From JBDNDK01 sp046719185 (GTDB taxonomy: Bacteria > Armatimonadota > UBA5829): 6,660 nucleotides of DNA. The notes beneath the pieces were generated by a model. The model did not search any database. It saw only the letters and a list, made by a program, of their open reading frames with translations, and was not told the origin of the DNA. This document shows positions 1 through 6,475 of the stretch, in pieces. Position 1 is the stretch's first letter; each line of letters starts with the position of its first letter. The DNA lies in contig JBDNDK010000137.1 of NCBI GenBank assembly GCA_046719185.1, positions 1 to 6,660 on the forward strand, in the 5' to 3' direction. Made by a program: the position numbers and the translations under genes.

Positions 1-660
1 AAAATTGGATTGATGGATGTTGATATTCATGGTCCAAGCATTCCAAAACTTTTACATCTTGAAAACAAAAAACCTGAAAGTGATGGAATGAAGATTAACC
101 CTATTACTGTGGGTGAAAATCTAAAAGTTATTTCAATTGGCTTTTTGCTTGAGAGTGATAAAGATGCTGTGATTTGGAGAGGTCCAATGAAATACAGTCT
201 TATCAAACAGTTTATCAGCAATGTAAACTGGGGTGAGCTTGATTATTTGATTGTTGACTGTCCTCCTGGTACAGGTGATGAGCCATTATCAGTTGTTCAG
301 GTTATTAAATCAGCTGATGGTGCTATTGTGGTTACAACTCCTCAGGATCTATCAACTGCTGATGTGAAAAGATCAATTGATTTTTGTAAGCAGTTAAATC
401 TCAAGGTGATTGGTATTTTAGAAAACATGAGTGGTTTTATATGCCCTCATTGCAACAAGCAAACTGATATATTCAAATCTGGTGGTGGAGAGAATCTTGC
501 AAAAGAGATGTCTGTTCCATTCCTTGGTAAAATACCAATTGACCCTAAGATAGTTGAGGCAAGTGACTCTGGTCAGCCTTATGTTTATCACTTCAACAAA
601 ACAGAATCTGCTAAAGCATTTGAAAACCTCATCCAGCCTTTACTTGCAATGGATGAATAG
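1..660 (+). CDS. mrp: Mrp/ApbC (NBP35-like) Fe-S cluster carrier P-loop ATPase, 5' end outside window
   Basis: This is the C-terminal 219 codons of a Mrp/ApbC-family ATPase; the reading frame is open from base 1, so the gene starts upstream. The family holds a bridging [4Fe-4S] cluster in a cytoplasmic dimer and passes it to apo-proteins with ATP hydrolysis. Visible signatures are DVDIHGPSIPKLL just after the missing Walker A region, IWRGPMK (172-192), the Walker B-type strand with the conserved PPGTGDE segment (241-282), TTPQDLSTADVKR, and the CPHC pair of cluster-ligand cysteines (442-453). These are followed by the usual FGSGGGE-like segment, here FKSGGGE, and by LGKIPIDP. Family members are about 270-370 residues, so the deviant Walker A (GKGGVGKS type) must lie in the roughly 30 or more residues outside the window. 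Nothing looks broken. A probable terminator follows directly, so it seems to end its transcription unit. The family assignment is firm; the exact client proteins are unknown. Confidence 0.95.
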   Translation, partial: KIGLMDVDIHGPSIPKLLHLENKKPESDGMKINPITVGENLKVISIGFLLESDKDAVIWRGPMKYSLIKQFISNVNWGELDYLIVDCPPGTGDEPLSVVQVIKSADGAIVVTTPQDLSTADVKRSIDFCKQLNLKVIGILENMSGFICPHCNKQTDIFKSGGGENLAKEMSVPFLGKIPIDPKIVEASDSGQPYVYHFNKTESAKAFENLIQPLLAMDE

Positions 661-672
661 TATATAAAATAT

Positions 673-720
673 AGATGTGGCAGGATTTATTAATGAGTCT
701 AAGCCACATCTTCCTCTTTT
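673..720 (+). terminator. Probable intrinsic terminator after mrp
   Basis: A 9-bp perfect inverted repeat, AGATGTGGC (673-681) and GCCACATCT (703-711), encloses a 21-base loop and is followed by a pyrimidine-rich run ending in TTTT (712-720). It sits 12 bases after the mrp stop codon. The loop is longer than usual and the T tract is interrupted by C residues, so termination may be inefficient. Confidence 0.55.
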
Positions 721-790
721 AATTAAATTTCTCTTAAATTCTAACTGCATCACAATAATTATCTTGCTATTAATATTTTGTATCTTATAT

Positions 791-819
791 TTGAAGGTAT
801 TATGTTTTATATTTATAAC
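791..819 (+). promoter_or_regulatory. Candidate sigma-70-type promoter for the DUF4450-like gene
   Basis: TTGAAG (791-796, four of six bases match TTGACA) and TATAAC (814-819, five of six match TATAAT) are separated by exactly 17 bases. This would start transcription near 826, about 40 bases before the GTG start. The region is AT-rich, so chance matches are likely and this is a moderate call. Confidence 0.45.
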
Positions 820-853
820 ACATCTTCTAAAAAGCAAAAATATATAACAAACT

Positions 854-860
854 AAAGAGG
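854..860 (+). promoter_or_regulatory. Ribosome binding site supporting a GTG start
   Basis: AAAGAGG lies 7 bases before the GTG at 868. It decides the start: GTG at 868 is directly followed by a signal-peptide-like hydrophobic run, and no ATG start with comparable spacing is available upstream. Confidence 0.7.
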
Positions 861-867
861 TTGTCTT

Positions 868-3800
868 GTGTATATAAAAATTACTGCAATTATATTACTT
901 ATATTGGGAATGCAAAGTATGGGGTTTGGTGATGTGAAAAATCTTTCAAATATGAAATATCAGCCAGAAGGTAATAAAATTATCTGTATTAATGGGCAGT
1001 ATATGAATAACCGTCCATTATATGGTGCTAATATGCCTAGTGTATTGTTAGCTGGAGACAGACCTTTTTTAAGGCATGCCTTACCACCATATCTGAATGG
1101 TGTTTTTATGGCTGCTTATATTAAAGATGACAAATCAAAGTGGCTTCAGGATTTTTCATATATTAAGGCTGAATATTCACCAAATATAATGTCTTGGGAA
1201 TTAAAAGATGAATTATTTCCTGATTTGTTCATATCAATGACTGCTGTTCATCTAAATAATAAATCTGGCTATGTTGTGAAGATGAATATATCAAATGGTG
1301 CTGATGGCAAGCTTATCTGGGCTTATGGTGCAGCTTCTAATCCTAAAACTGCATACCCAAATATCCTATGGGAGCTTGACCCTGCACAACACACTGCAAA
1401 CAATATACTGCTTAGAGGATTTGTTCCAGAGGACTGCAAAGATAACAAGATTGCAATTAAAGATGGTTTGATATTACTACAACCAGCACCAGCTAAGAAT
1501 ATTTCTGAGAAAAGATATGTAACAGTATCATCATCTGATAATTCTGAAATTAAAATTGCAGATGCATCTTATTGGAATAAACCAATTGAAATGATGAAAT
1601 CTATTGGTGATAATATGCCAATAGCAGTATCAGCAGTTGATATTAAATCAAAATCAAAAGATATCAGTTGGCTAGTAAGTATATATTCAAATGAGTCTGA
1701 TATAAAAACAGATATTAAACAGAGTGATATTTTTAAAGCTTTTGATGAGTCTGCAAAACATGCAAAGTCTATAGGAAATATAGTGAGAACACATACTCCC
1801 AACAAATATTTAGATGCAGCTGTATCAAATTTAGCAACTGCAATTGATGGCTGTTTCTACACAGATTATCCTGTTTTTCATCATGGCACAATGGCTTGGA
1901 ATGTCCCATATCCTGGTTGGAGGACTACATATGCAGCCTCTGGTTTTGGTATGAATGAAAGAGTGAGACAGCAGGCAAAATTTTATATTGATGCACAAAA
2001 TAAAGATAACAGCAAGCAGGGATTTCCTGTAACAGACCATGCCAGTTATACTCTCCAATCTCCAGAATCACAATATGAAGGAAGAGGCCGTATTCTAAAA
2101 GATCAAGGTGTATATAATTTTCAGGAAGTTTTCTTTGACCAGATGATATATGAATGGAGATGGACAGCAGATGCTGAGCTTGAGAAGATTTTAAGACCAG
2201 CATTGGAACTGCATTTAGACTGGATGAGAGAATGTTTTGACCCAGATGATAATGGAGTTTATGAAAGCTACATAAATGTATGGGCATCAGATAGTGTATG
2301 GTATAACGGTGCTGAAACAGCTCTTTCCACCGCATATGCACATAATGGTCATATGGCTTTAGCTGAAATGGCAAAAAGAGCAGGTGATATTGAATCATCT
2401 AAAATTCATCAAAAAAGAGCTGATAAAATCAGAAAGGCAATGATGGATAGTTTATGGATAAAAGAAGAAGGTCATCTTGCTGAGTATAGAGAGTATGATG
2501 GAAAGAGAAGGCTTGCACCAGATGCTCAGATATACACTATATTCCTGCCTATTGATTCTAAAATGATGACTGCTGAGCAGGCTGCACAGTCTCTTTACTA
2601 TTCAGAATGGAACCTAAGAAGAGAAAAAACTATTGATGGTGAAAGATGCTGGCAGTCAAATTGGGTGCCTTATATATGGTCTATTAATGAATGCTATCCT
2701 GGGGATAATTTCCATCTGGCATTAGTATATTTTCAGAATGGTCTTTATGAAGATGCTTGGAATTTAATCAGGGGCTGGATATATGAATCATTATATGATG
2801 ACTTCACACCCGGAAGCTATACTGCTGCTGGTTCTACTGATTTTAATGATGTCACAGCAATGTTTGGAAGAGTGATAATTGAAGGCATATTTGGTGTTGT
2901 TCCTGATGTGCCAAATAATATAGTGAAGTTTCAGCCGGCATTTCCAACTGATTGGGATAATGCCTCAATTAATGCTAAGAATTACTCAGTTGATTTCAAG
3001 AGAAAATTAGATAGAGATGAATATAGTTTCACTTTTTATAAGAACATCAAAATGCATATCAGATTGCCAATTTATGCTGAAGAGGTAGTATCTGTAAAAT
3101 TAAATGGAAAGCCTCATAAATATAGCATAGAAAGTGGTTTTGGAAGAAGTTTAGTTGTATTAGAAACAGATAAAATCAAAAAAGCTGATATTGAAATCAA
3201 ATGGAAGAATAAAACTAATGTGTATAGTGCAATAAATATCACAGGTGATGTAGATGAAGAAATTAGATTAAACATACCAAATGGAAATATTATCAAAATC
3301 AATGATCCGCAAGAAGCACTTTCCAATATTTCAATCAGTGATAATTCAATAACTGCAAATCTTACAAATACTGCTGGAAACAAGCTTGTGAATGTTCTTG
3401 TTGAAAATAATAAAATGAAATACTGGCAGCAGTATAAAATAAAGATAAATAATCCAATTGCTGAAACAAAAGAAAGAGCTAGATTTGTTAGTGAGATACC
3501 AGATAAAGCTGATTATGAATGTATAGATATATCAGATCTTATGAATGGTGATATTAGAACTATTTTTGAGCAGAAATATATATCCCCAAGGTCTGCTACA
3601 TGTTCATCAAGGATTGCAGAAGATGGTTTTAGAGGTTGGTGTCAGGTATTATGGGGACATCAGCCGCCAAAGATAGATTTGAATAATATAGAGAGTCTAA
3701 AAACATCAGAAAATAAAATATTAACACCTCAGGGTGTTCCTTTTGCATGGAACAGCTTTGAGAAAAATATAATATTCACATCAAGATGGGATAACTATCC

Positions 3801-4170
3801 TAAGTCTGTTGAGATTCCAATAGATAAAACTGGTTCTGCTTTATGGTTTTTGGTAGCTGGTTCAGCAAGCCATATGCAGACAAAACTCTGCCATGGTACT
3901 ATCAAACTAAAATATATTGATGGAGTTGAAGATACACTGGAGTTGGTTTATCCAAAGAATTATTTGAATGTAGCAATGTCATATTCTAACCCAAGAGATA
4001 AATTTGGTTTAACAGATCCTCTGCCAGAAAGGGTAGAGCTTGGAGGCAATTGTCTGCCAATGCTTCTTAATTTGAAACTTAGAAAAGATGTTAAAGTTGA
4101 GAAAGTGATATTGGAAACCCAATCTCCAGAGGTTGTGGTAGGGTTAATGGGATTAACTGTTATGGAGTAG
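868..4170 (+). CDS. Exported DUF4450-like six-hairpin glycosidase-family protein
   Basis: This 1100-residue protein starts at GTG. Residues 1 to about 21 form a signal peptide (hydrophobic core AIILLILG, no lipobox), so it should act outside the inner membrane. An N-terminal beta-rich region (about 25-300) precedes an (alpha/alpha)6-barrel-like core (about 310-715). Landmarks are FHHGTMAWN (337-345) with GWRTTY, YEWRWTAD (428-435), FDPDDNGVYESY (457-468), WYNGAETA (478-485), NWVPYIWS (598-605), YPGDNFHLAL (610-619) and GSTDFNDVTAMFGRVIIEG (655-673), then the PAFPTDWDNASI linker (690-701) typical of such glycosidases. A beta-rich C-terminal part (about 716-1100) carries YISPRS (904-909) and SRWDNYP (972-978). 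From memory these motifs match the uncharacterised DUF4450 proteins of about 1,100 residues, best known from Bacteroidota, related in fold to GH15/GH65/GH78-type six-hairpin enzymes. Glycoside hydrolysis is therefore likely, but the substrate is unknown. Acidic residues such as E466, D475, E483, D613 and D661 are candidates for catalysis; this is inference. No transporter, SusCD pair or second glycosidase is visible beside it. Confidence 0.8.
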   Translation: MYIKITAIILLILGMQSMGFGDVKNLSNMKYQPEGNKIICINGQYMNNRPLYGANMPSVLLAGDRPFLRHALPPYLNGVFMAAYIKDDKSKWLQDFSYIKAEYSPNIMSWELKDELFPDLFISMTAVHLNNKSGYVVKMNISNGADGKLIWAYGAASNPKTAYPNILWELDPAQHTANNILLRGFVPEDCKDNKIAIKDGLILLQPAPAKNISEKRYVTVSSSDNSEIKIADASYWNKPIEMMKSIGDNMPIAVSAVDIKSKSKDISWLVSIYSNESDIKTDIKQSDIFKAFDESAKHAKSIGNIVRTHTPNKYLDAAVSNLATAIDGCFYTDYPVFHHGTMAWNVPYPGWRTTYAASGFGMNERVRQQAKFYIDAQNKDNSKQGFPVTDHASYTLQSPESQYEGRGRILKDQGVYNFQEVFFDQMIYEWRWTADAELEKILRPALELHLDWMRECFDPDDNGVYESYINVWASDSVWYNGAETALSTAYAHNGHMALAEMAKRAGDIESSKIHQKRADKIRKAMMDSLWIKEEGHLAEYREYDGKRRLAPDAQIYTIFLPIDSKMMTAEQAAQSLYYSEWNLRREKTIDGERCWQSNWVPYIWSINECYPGDNFHLALVYFQNGLYEDAWNLIRGWIYESLYDDFTPGSYTAAGSTDFNDVTAMFGRVIIEGIFGVVPDVPNNIVKFQPAFPTDWDNASINAKNYSVDFKRKLDRDEYSFTFYKNIKMHIRLPIYAEEVVSVKLNGKPHKYSIESGFGRSLVVLETDKIKKADIEIKWKNKTNVYSAINITGDVDEEIRLNIPNGNIIKINDPQEALSNISISDNSITANLTNTAGNKLVNVLVENNKMKYWQQYKIKINNPIAETKERARFVSEIPDKADYECIDISDLMNGDIRTIFEQKYISPRSATCSSRIAEDGFRGWCQVLWGHQPPKIDLNNIESLKTSENKILTPQGVPFAWNSFEKNIIFTSRWDNYPKSVEIPIDKTGSALWFLVAGSASHMQTKLCHGTIKLKYIDGVEDTLELVYPKNYLNVAMSYSNPRDKFGLTDPLPERVELGGNCLPMLLNLKLRKDVKVEKVILETQSPEVVVGLMGLTVME

Positions 4171-4183
4171 TTACATATAGACC

Positions 4184-4216
4184 AAAAAAGAGGCACACAA
4201 ATGTGTGTCTTTTCTA
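4184..4216. terminator. Bidirectional intrinsic terminator between convergent genes
   Basis: Positions 4188-4198 pair with 4203-4213 around a 4-base loop (AAAT), with core CACAC/GTGTG and two G-T wobble positions in the sequence as read on the + strand. An A-tract (4184-4189) lies on the left and TTTTCT on the right, so either strand gives a hairpin followed by U residues. It sits in the 70-base gap between the stop codons of the converging genes and most likely ends both transcripts. Confidence 0.8.
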
Positions 4217-4240
4217 TATATAAATCACAAGAATATAATT

Positions 4241-5836
4241 CTATTTATCATCATCTTTTTTAGTATCATCTGCTGGTTTTTCTTTTTCTGGCTCTTTGTC
4301 ATCAATTGCATCTTGCAGCTCTTGTATTCTCTGCATATATATATCAGATGGGTTTGATTCTTTTGCCTCATTTATTATTTGCTGAGCTTCATCTTTCTTT
4401 TGAGTATCTATCAAAAAAGATGCTAGAGTGAGTTTTGCCTCTAAGCTTTTTGGATTTCTTGCAACATAGGCTCTGTATGTTTTTTCTGCATTTGTTTTAT
4501 CTCCAGCTGTTTCAAATGCTATCCCTAAACCAACCCAAGCAACATGCCACTCTGGAGCAAGTTTTAACGCTTCTCCAATGGTGTTTATTGCATTCTGATA
4601 TTCCTTTTTTGCAAGATATACGTCTGCTAGGAACATCAACTTTGCAGGTGCTGTATTATCAAGATTAACTACTTTCTTGGCATAGCTTAATGCCTTATCA
4701 AGGTCTCTGTTATCTGCAAAATAATATTCAGCTAATGATAGATTTATACCAATATCATTAGGGTGTTTTTTTTCAGCTTCCAAAAGCACCTTTTCAGCTT
4801 CTTCTTTTTTATCCAATCCAGATAATGCAACAGATTTTGCTACAGCAAGCCCTATTAAATCTGAGTTTATCTTCTCTGCCTTGTCAAGCTGAGTTATTGC
4901 ATCTTCTAATTTATTATTTGCTATGAGAGTGTTTGCATATAAAAGCAATGCTTGTGCATCATCAGGAAGTATTTCAACTAGCTGTTTTGCATGTTCATCA
5001 ACTTGATTTGCCATACCCATTCCAAATGCAGAGTATATCATTGCCTGCAGTTGAAAAGCTTTTGCAGATTGCTCCGGTCTTTTGATATCAGCTTTTCTAG
5101 ATTCTCTTAATAAAGATGCTTCTATTCCTCTTGAAGATAGATATTTTACCATCTCAAAAGATGTAGCACATCTGCCAAAGACAATATCACTATTCCCACC
5201 TGTTATAACTAGCCTTCCAACATGCATTCCAGCCACTCCGGAAGGTCTAGTTAGCATTGCACCATTTGGAATTTTTTCTATAGGTGTTATATCGCTAATA
5301 AATGCCCATCTATAATCATCCATCTCAGCAATCATCACTTTTTTTGATGACCATTCACCAACAGATAGCACACTGGTGTTTGCTTTTGTTTCTCTTGTGA
5401 TGCCATATATATCAGCTTGCCATTGGTTGCCTACTGGTTCACCAGAAGTTATCTGACCAAGAGTGCCTATGCTTGCCTTTGCAAACTCATCATCTTTAGC
5501 AAAACTTGTAGCTGGCAAGCCTGATACTGGAAGTTTTAACAATGCAATATTCAGCTTCTTATTAACTGCTGCAACTTCACATTGCCAAGATTGACCTGTG
5601 TAGTAGCTGATAAAAATAGGGTCTTTAACTGTTCTTTCTATTCCCTGTGATATATATTCTGTAACTGCATCAGATGTGGTTACTACCCAACTTCCATCTG
5701 CTATCACAAATGCTGATGTCATCCAGCTTGATTGGTCACCAAATGTCCTCACCAATCCAGTGTAGTCTGAGTATGAAGCAAAACAACTGCCTGCAAATAG
5801 AATTGCTAAGATTAATGCAATGTAAATATGTTTCAT
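4241..5836 (-). CDS. Exported TPR protein with a degenerate trypsin-like (pseudoprotease) domain
   Basis: This 531-residue protein begins with a signal peptide. Either a weak lipobox (AGSC, Cys18) or a signal peptidase I site after CFA (residue 20) could be used, so lipoprotein versus soluble periplasmic is open. Residues about 25-235 resemble a trypsin/HtrA-like fold: SAFVIADGSWVVTTSDAV (41-58) matches the GSGFVI-VTNAHVV strand pair, VNKKLNIALLKL (91-102) matches the DIAVLKL strand, and NGAML...GVAGMHVG (191-207) matches the SGGPL...GIHVG region. The triad positions appear to be Asp56 for His, Asn96 for Asp and Asn191 for Ser, so proteolysis is unlikely. Residues about 255-500 hold roughly seven TPR repeats, clearest at 361-394, 397-430 and 431-464 (LADVYLAKKEYQNAI type). 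The tail (about 508-531) is a Glu/Lys/Asp-rich low-complexity run. A scaffold or ligand-binding role in the envelope is inferred; the true function is unknown. ATG at 5836 is preceded by AGGGG (5845-5849). No convincing promoter is seen: CTTCAA (5885-5890, read TTGAAG) is 19 bases from a TATAGT at 5860-5865. Confidence 0.85.
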   Translation of the reverse strand: MKHIYIALILAILFAGSCFASYSDYTGLVRTFGDQSSWMTSAFVIADGSWVVTTSDAVTEYISQGIERTVKDPIFISYYTGQSWQCEVAAVNKKLNIALLKLPVSGLPATSFAKDDEFAKASIGTLGQITSGEPVGNQWQADIYGITRETKANTSVLSVGEWSSKKVMIAEMDDYRWAFISDITPIEKIPNGAMLTRPSGVAGMHVGRLVITGGNSDIVFGRCATSFEMVKYLSSRGIEASLLRESRKADIKRPEQSAKAFQLQAMIYSAFGMGMANQVDEHAKQLVEILPDDAQALLLYANTLIANNKLEDAITQLDKAEKINSDLIGLAVAKSVALSGLDKKEEAEKVLLEAEKKHPNDIGINLSLAEYYFADNRDLDKALSYAKKVVNLDNTAPAKLMFLADVYLAKKEYQNAINTIGEALKLAPEWHVAWVGLGIAFETAGDKTNAEKTYRAYVARNPKSLEAKLTLASFLIDTQKKDEAQQIINEAKESNPSDIYMQRIQELQDAIDDKEPEKEKPADDTKKDDDK

Positions 5837-5963
5837 ATAATAAGCCCCTAAGATAAATAACTATAGTATATGACATAATTAAGGCTTCAAATGTTCATTA
5901 CCTTCATTTTGGTAGGAAATACTTTTCATTTATTCAAATAATCCAGCACCTATAACAGTATTT
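5837..5963. other. Divergent intergenic segment without a recognisable gene
   Basis: This is the upstream part of the 379-base gap between the TPR gene and the riboswitch unit. It holds the TPR gene's ribosome binding site (5845-5849, - strand) and poorly spaced -10/-35-like words on the - strand. I see no ORF with a ribosome binding site, no RNA gene and no repeat here. Confidence 0.5.
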
Positions 5964-5993
5964 TTCATATCCTAAAGATGGCAAAACTATAAT
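5964..5993 (+). promoter_or_regulatory. Promoter for the riboswitch transcript
   Basis: A perfect TATAAT (5988-5993) is preceded, at 18 bases spacing, by TTCATA (5964-5969, four of six bases match TTGACA). Transcription would start near 6000, about 20 bases before the conserved aptamer core, which is a natural arrangement for a 5'-leader riboswitch. Confidence 0.6.
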
Positions 5994-6018
5994 AACCATA
6001 ACAAGGTTGTGGGCAAAA

Positions 6019-6112
6019 ACCGAAAAAGGCAAACTACGGGAAACCGTAGGACGCAAAGCCACTGGGACTAAATCCTCCTTAGAAAACGGGACATGTTTGC
6101 CAGGCTGCCGAA
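6019..6112 (+). promoter_or_regulatory. Cyclic di-GMP-I (GEMM-I) riboswitch aptamer
   Basis: The sequence follows the GEMM-I consensus closely. AAAGGCAAAC leads into a hairpin CTACGG/CCGTAG (6034-6039 with 6044-6049) capped by a GAAA tetraloop (6040-6043), then the invariant GGACGCAAAGCCAC (6049-6062). A second hairpin closes with CTGG/CCAG (6062-6065 with 6100-6103), contains a CTAAA stretch that could be the tetraloop receptor, and ends in the conserved GGCTGCCGA (6103-6111). Aligned with the Vibrio cholerae Vc2 aptamer, the base at the guanine-contacting position 20 is G6028 and the intercalating A47 is A6055. Keeping G rather than A at position 20 favours c-di-GMP over 3',3'-cGAMP as ligand, as known for this class. 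The aptamer precedes a 57-codon ORF by about 100 bases. Its outer boundaries are approximate. Confidence 0.93.
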
Positions 6113-6175
6113 GTGAATTGTGCACTTCTTTGCACCATATAATTGGCTGCGAGTATTGCAAAGAACACAATTTAT
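6113..6175 (+). promoter_or_regulatory. Long bulged hairpin in the riboswitch expression platform
   Basis: AATTGTG (6116-6122) and TTCTTTGCA (6126-6134), separated by a 3-base bulge (CAC), pair perfectly with the continuous strand TGCAAAGAACACAATT (6157-6172). That is 16 bp, extendable at both ends by wobble and AT pairs. Only TTTAT follows, so it is not a good intrinsic terminator. It lies between the aptamer and the ribosome binding site and would be nested inside the antiaptamer helix described at 6181-6190. Confidence 0.75.
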
Positions 6176-6180
6176 AGCGA

Positions 6181-6190
6181 CAGCTTGGCA
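6181..6190 (+). promoter_or_regulatory. Antiaptamer strand of the riboswitch
   Basis: CAGCTTGGCA is complementary over 10 consecutive positions (one G-U pair) to TGCCAGGCTG at 6098-6107, the 3' strand of the aptamer. Forming this helix would break the CTGG/CCAG stem and remove conserved core bases, so it and the folded aptamer are mutually exclusive. It begins 8 bases after the long hairpin and ends 11 bases before the AGGAGG ribosome binding site. The pairing was found by hand and no folding energy was computed. Confidence 0.6.
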
Positions 6191-6201
6191 TTCTTTGTGT
6201 G

Positions 6202-6210
6202 AGGAGGTGA
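6202..6210 (+). promoter_or_regulatory. Strong ribosome binding site of the riboswitch-controlled ORF
   Basis: AGGAGGTGA is a near-perfect anti-16S match, 5 bases before ATG at 6216. It fixes that ATG as the start rather than any upstream codon in the leader. AGGAGG is perfectly complementary to CCTCCT at 6074-6079 inside the aptamer's variable hairpin. Confidence 0.88.
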
Positions 6211-6215
6211 TAAGT

Positions 6216-6389
6216 ATGTTTATTCTTTTTGATATCACAGCTAAGTCTTATGTGAAAAAGTATGTTAAAGAGGCTAAAGATGTTCAGCAAAGACATGATA
6301 ATATGAAGTCTGCTGATACAAAAAAACATCTGTTTTATATTCTTGAAAGTGAAGAAGAGGTGCCTTTTGATATGAGAAAAGCTGCATAA
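6216..6389 (+). CDS. 57-residue orphan protein under c-di-GMP riboswitch control
   Basis: The ORF encodes a small protein, MFILFDITAKSYVKKYVKEA at the N-terminus and ending PFDMRKAA. I do not recognise a family. It has no convincing signal peptide or membrane segment; after a short hydrophobic start (FILFDI) it is strongly charged, with a Lys-rich middle (about 9-37) likely to be helical and an acidic patch ESEEEVPFD (about 44-52). The frame stays open upstream to 6120, but that stretch overlaps the riboswitch platform and lacks a ribosome binding site, while ATG at 6216 has an excellent one. Codon use (AAA, GAT, GAA, CTT) resembles the neighbouring genes. Its position as the first gene after a c-di-GMP-I riboswitch suggests a role in a c-di-GMP output such as surface attachment, motility or envelope change; that is inference from context. 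A leader peptide for the following membrane gene is an alternative. Confidence 0.78.
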   Translation: MFILFDITAKSYVKKYVKEAKDVQQRHDNMKSADTKKHLFYILESEEEVPFDMRKAA

Positions 6390-6475
6390 TAGATATTTTT
6401 TATTTTTATGACTTTTATGATCAGATAGTTTTTATGTTTTATAACAATTAATAAGCAATTCGGGTGGTATAAACA

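Noticed and set aside
1..660. Mrp protein apparently lacking its Walker A motif
   Set aside because: The frame is open to base 1 and the missing part is simply outside the window, so this is not a truncation.
640..837. A 65-codon open frame on the - strand between mrp and the next gene
   Set aside because: It spans the mrp 3' end, the terminator hairpin and the AT-rich promoter region; the translation resembles translated AT-rich noncoding DNA.
1925..2398. A 157-codon open frame on the - strand within the large glycosidase-like gene
   Set aside because: It lies wholly inside a clearly coding + strand gene, its translation is His/Leu/Tyr-rich without recognisable motifs, and it looks like an antisense shadow.
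5898..5914. Small inverted repeat TACC/GGTA as an operator
   Set aside because: Only 4 bp with an 8-base loop, expected by chance, and not placed near a convincing promoter.
6019..6112. cGAMP-specific (GEMM-Ib) variant of the riboswitch
   Set aside because: The base at the discriminating position aligns as G6028; the cGAMP-selective variants typically have A there.
6113..6178. Riboswitch hairpin as a transcription terminator
   Set aside because: The stem is strong but only TTTAT follows it, with no U-run; the layout fits control of translation better.
6120..6215. N-terminal extension of the small ORF starting from ATG-like codons at 6120
   Set aside because: The extension overlaps the riboswitch hairpin and antiaptamer strand and has no ribosome binding site, whereas ATG at 6216 follows AGGAGGTGA at ideal spacing.
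5934..6329. A 131-codon open frame on the - strand across the riboswitch
   Set aside because: It runs antisense through the conserved aptamer and the small ORF and has no family resemblance, so it is a chance frame.
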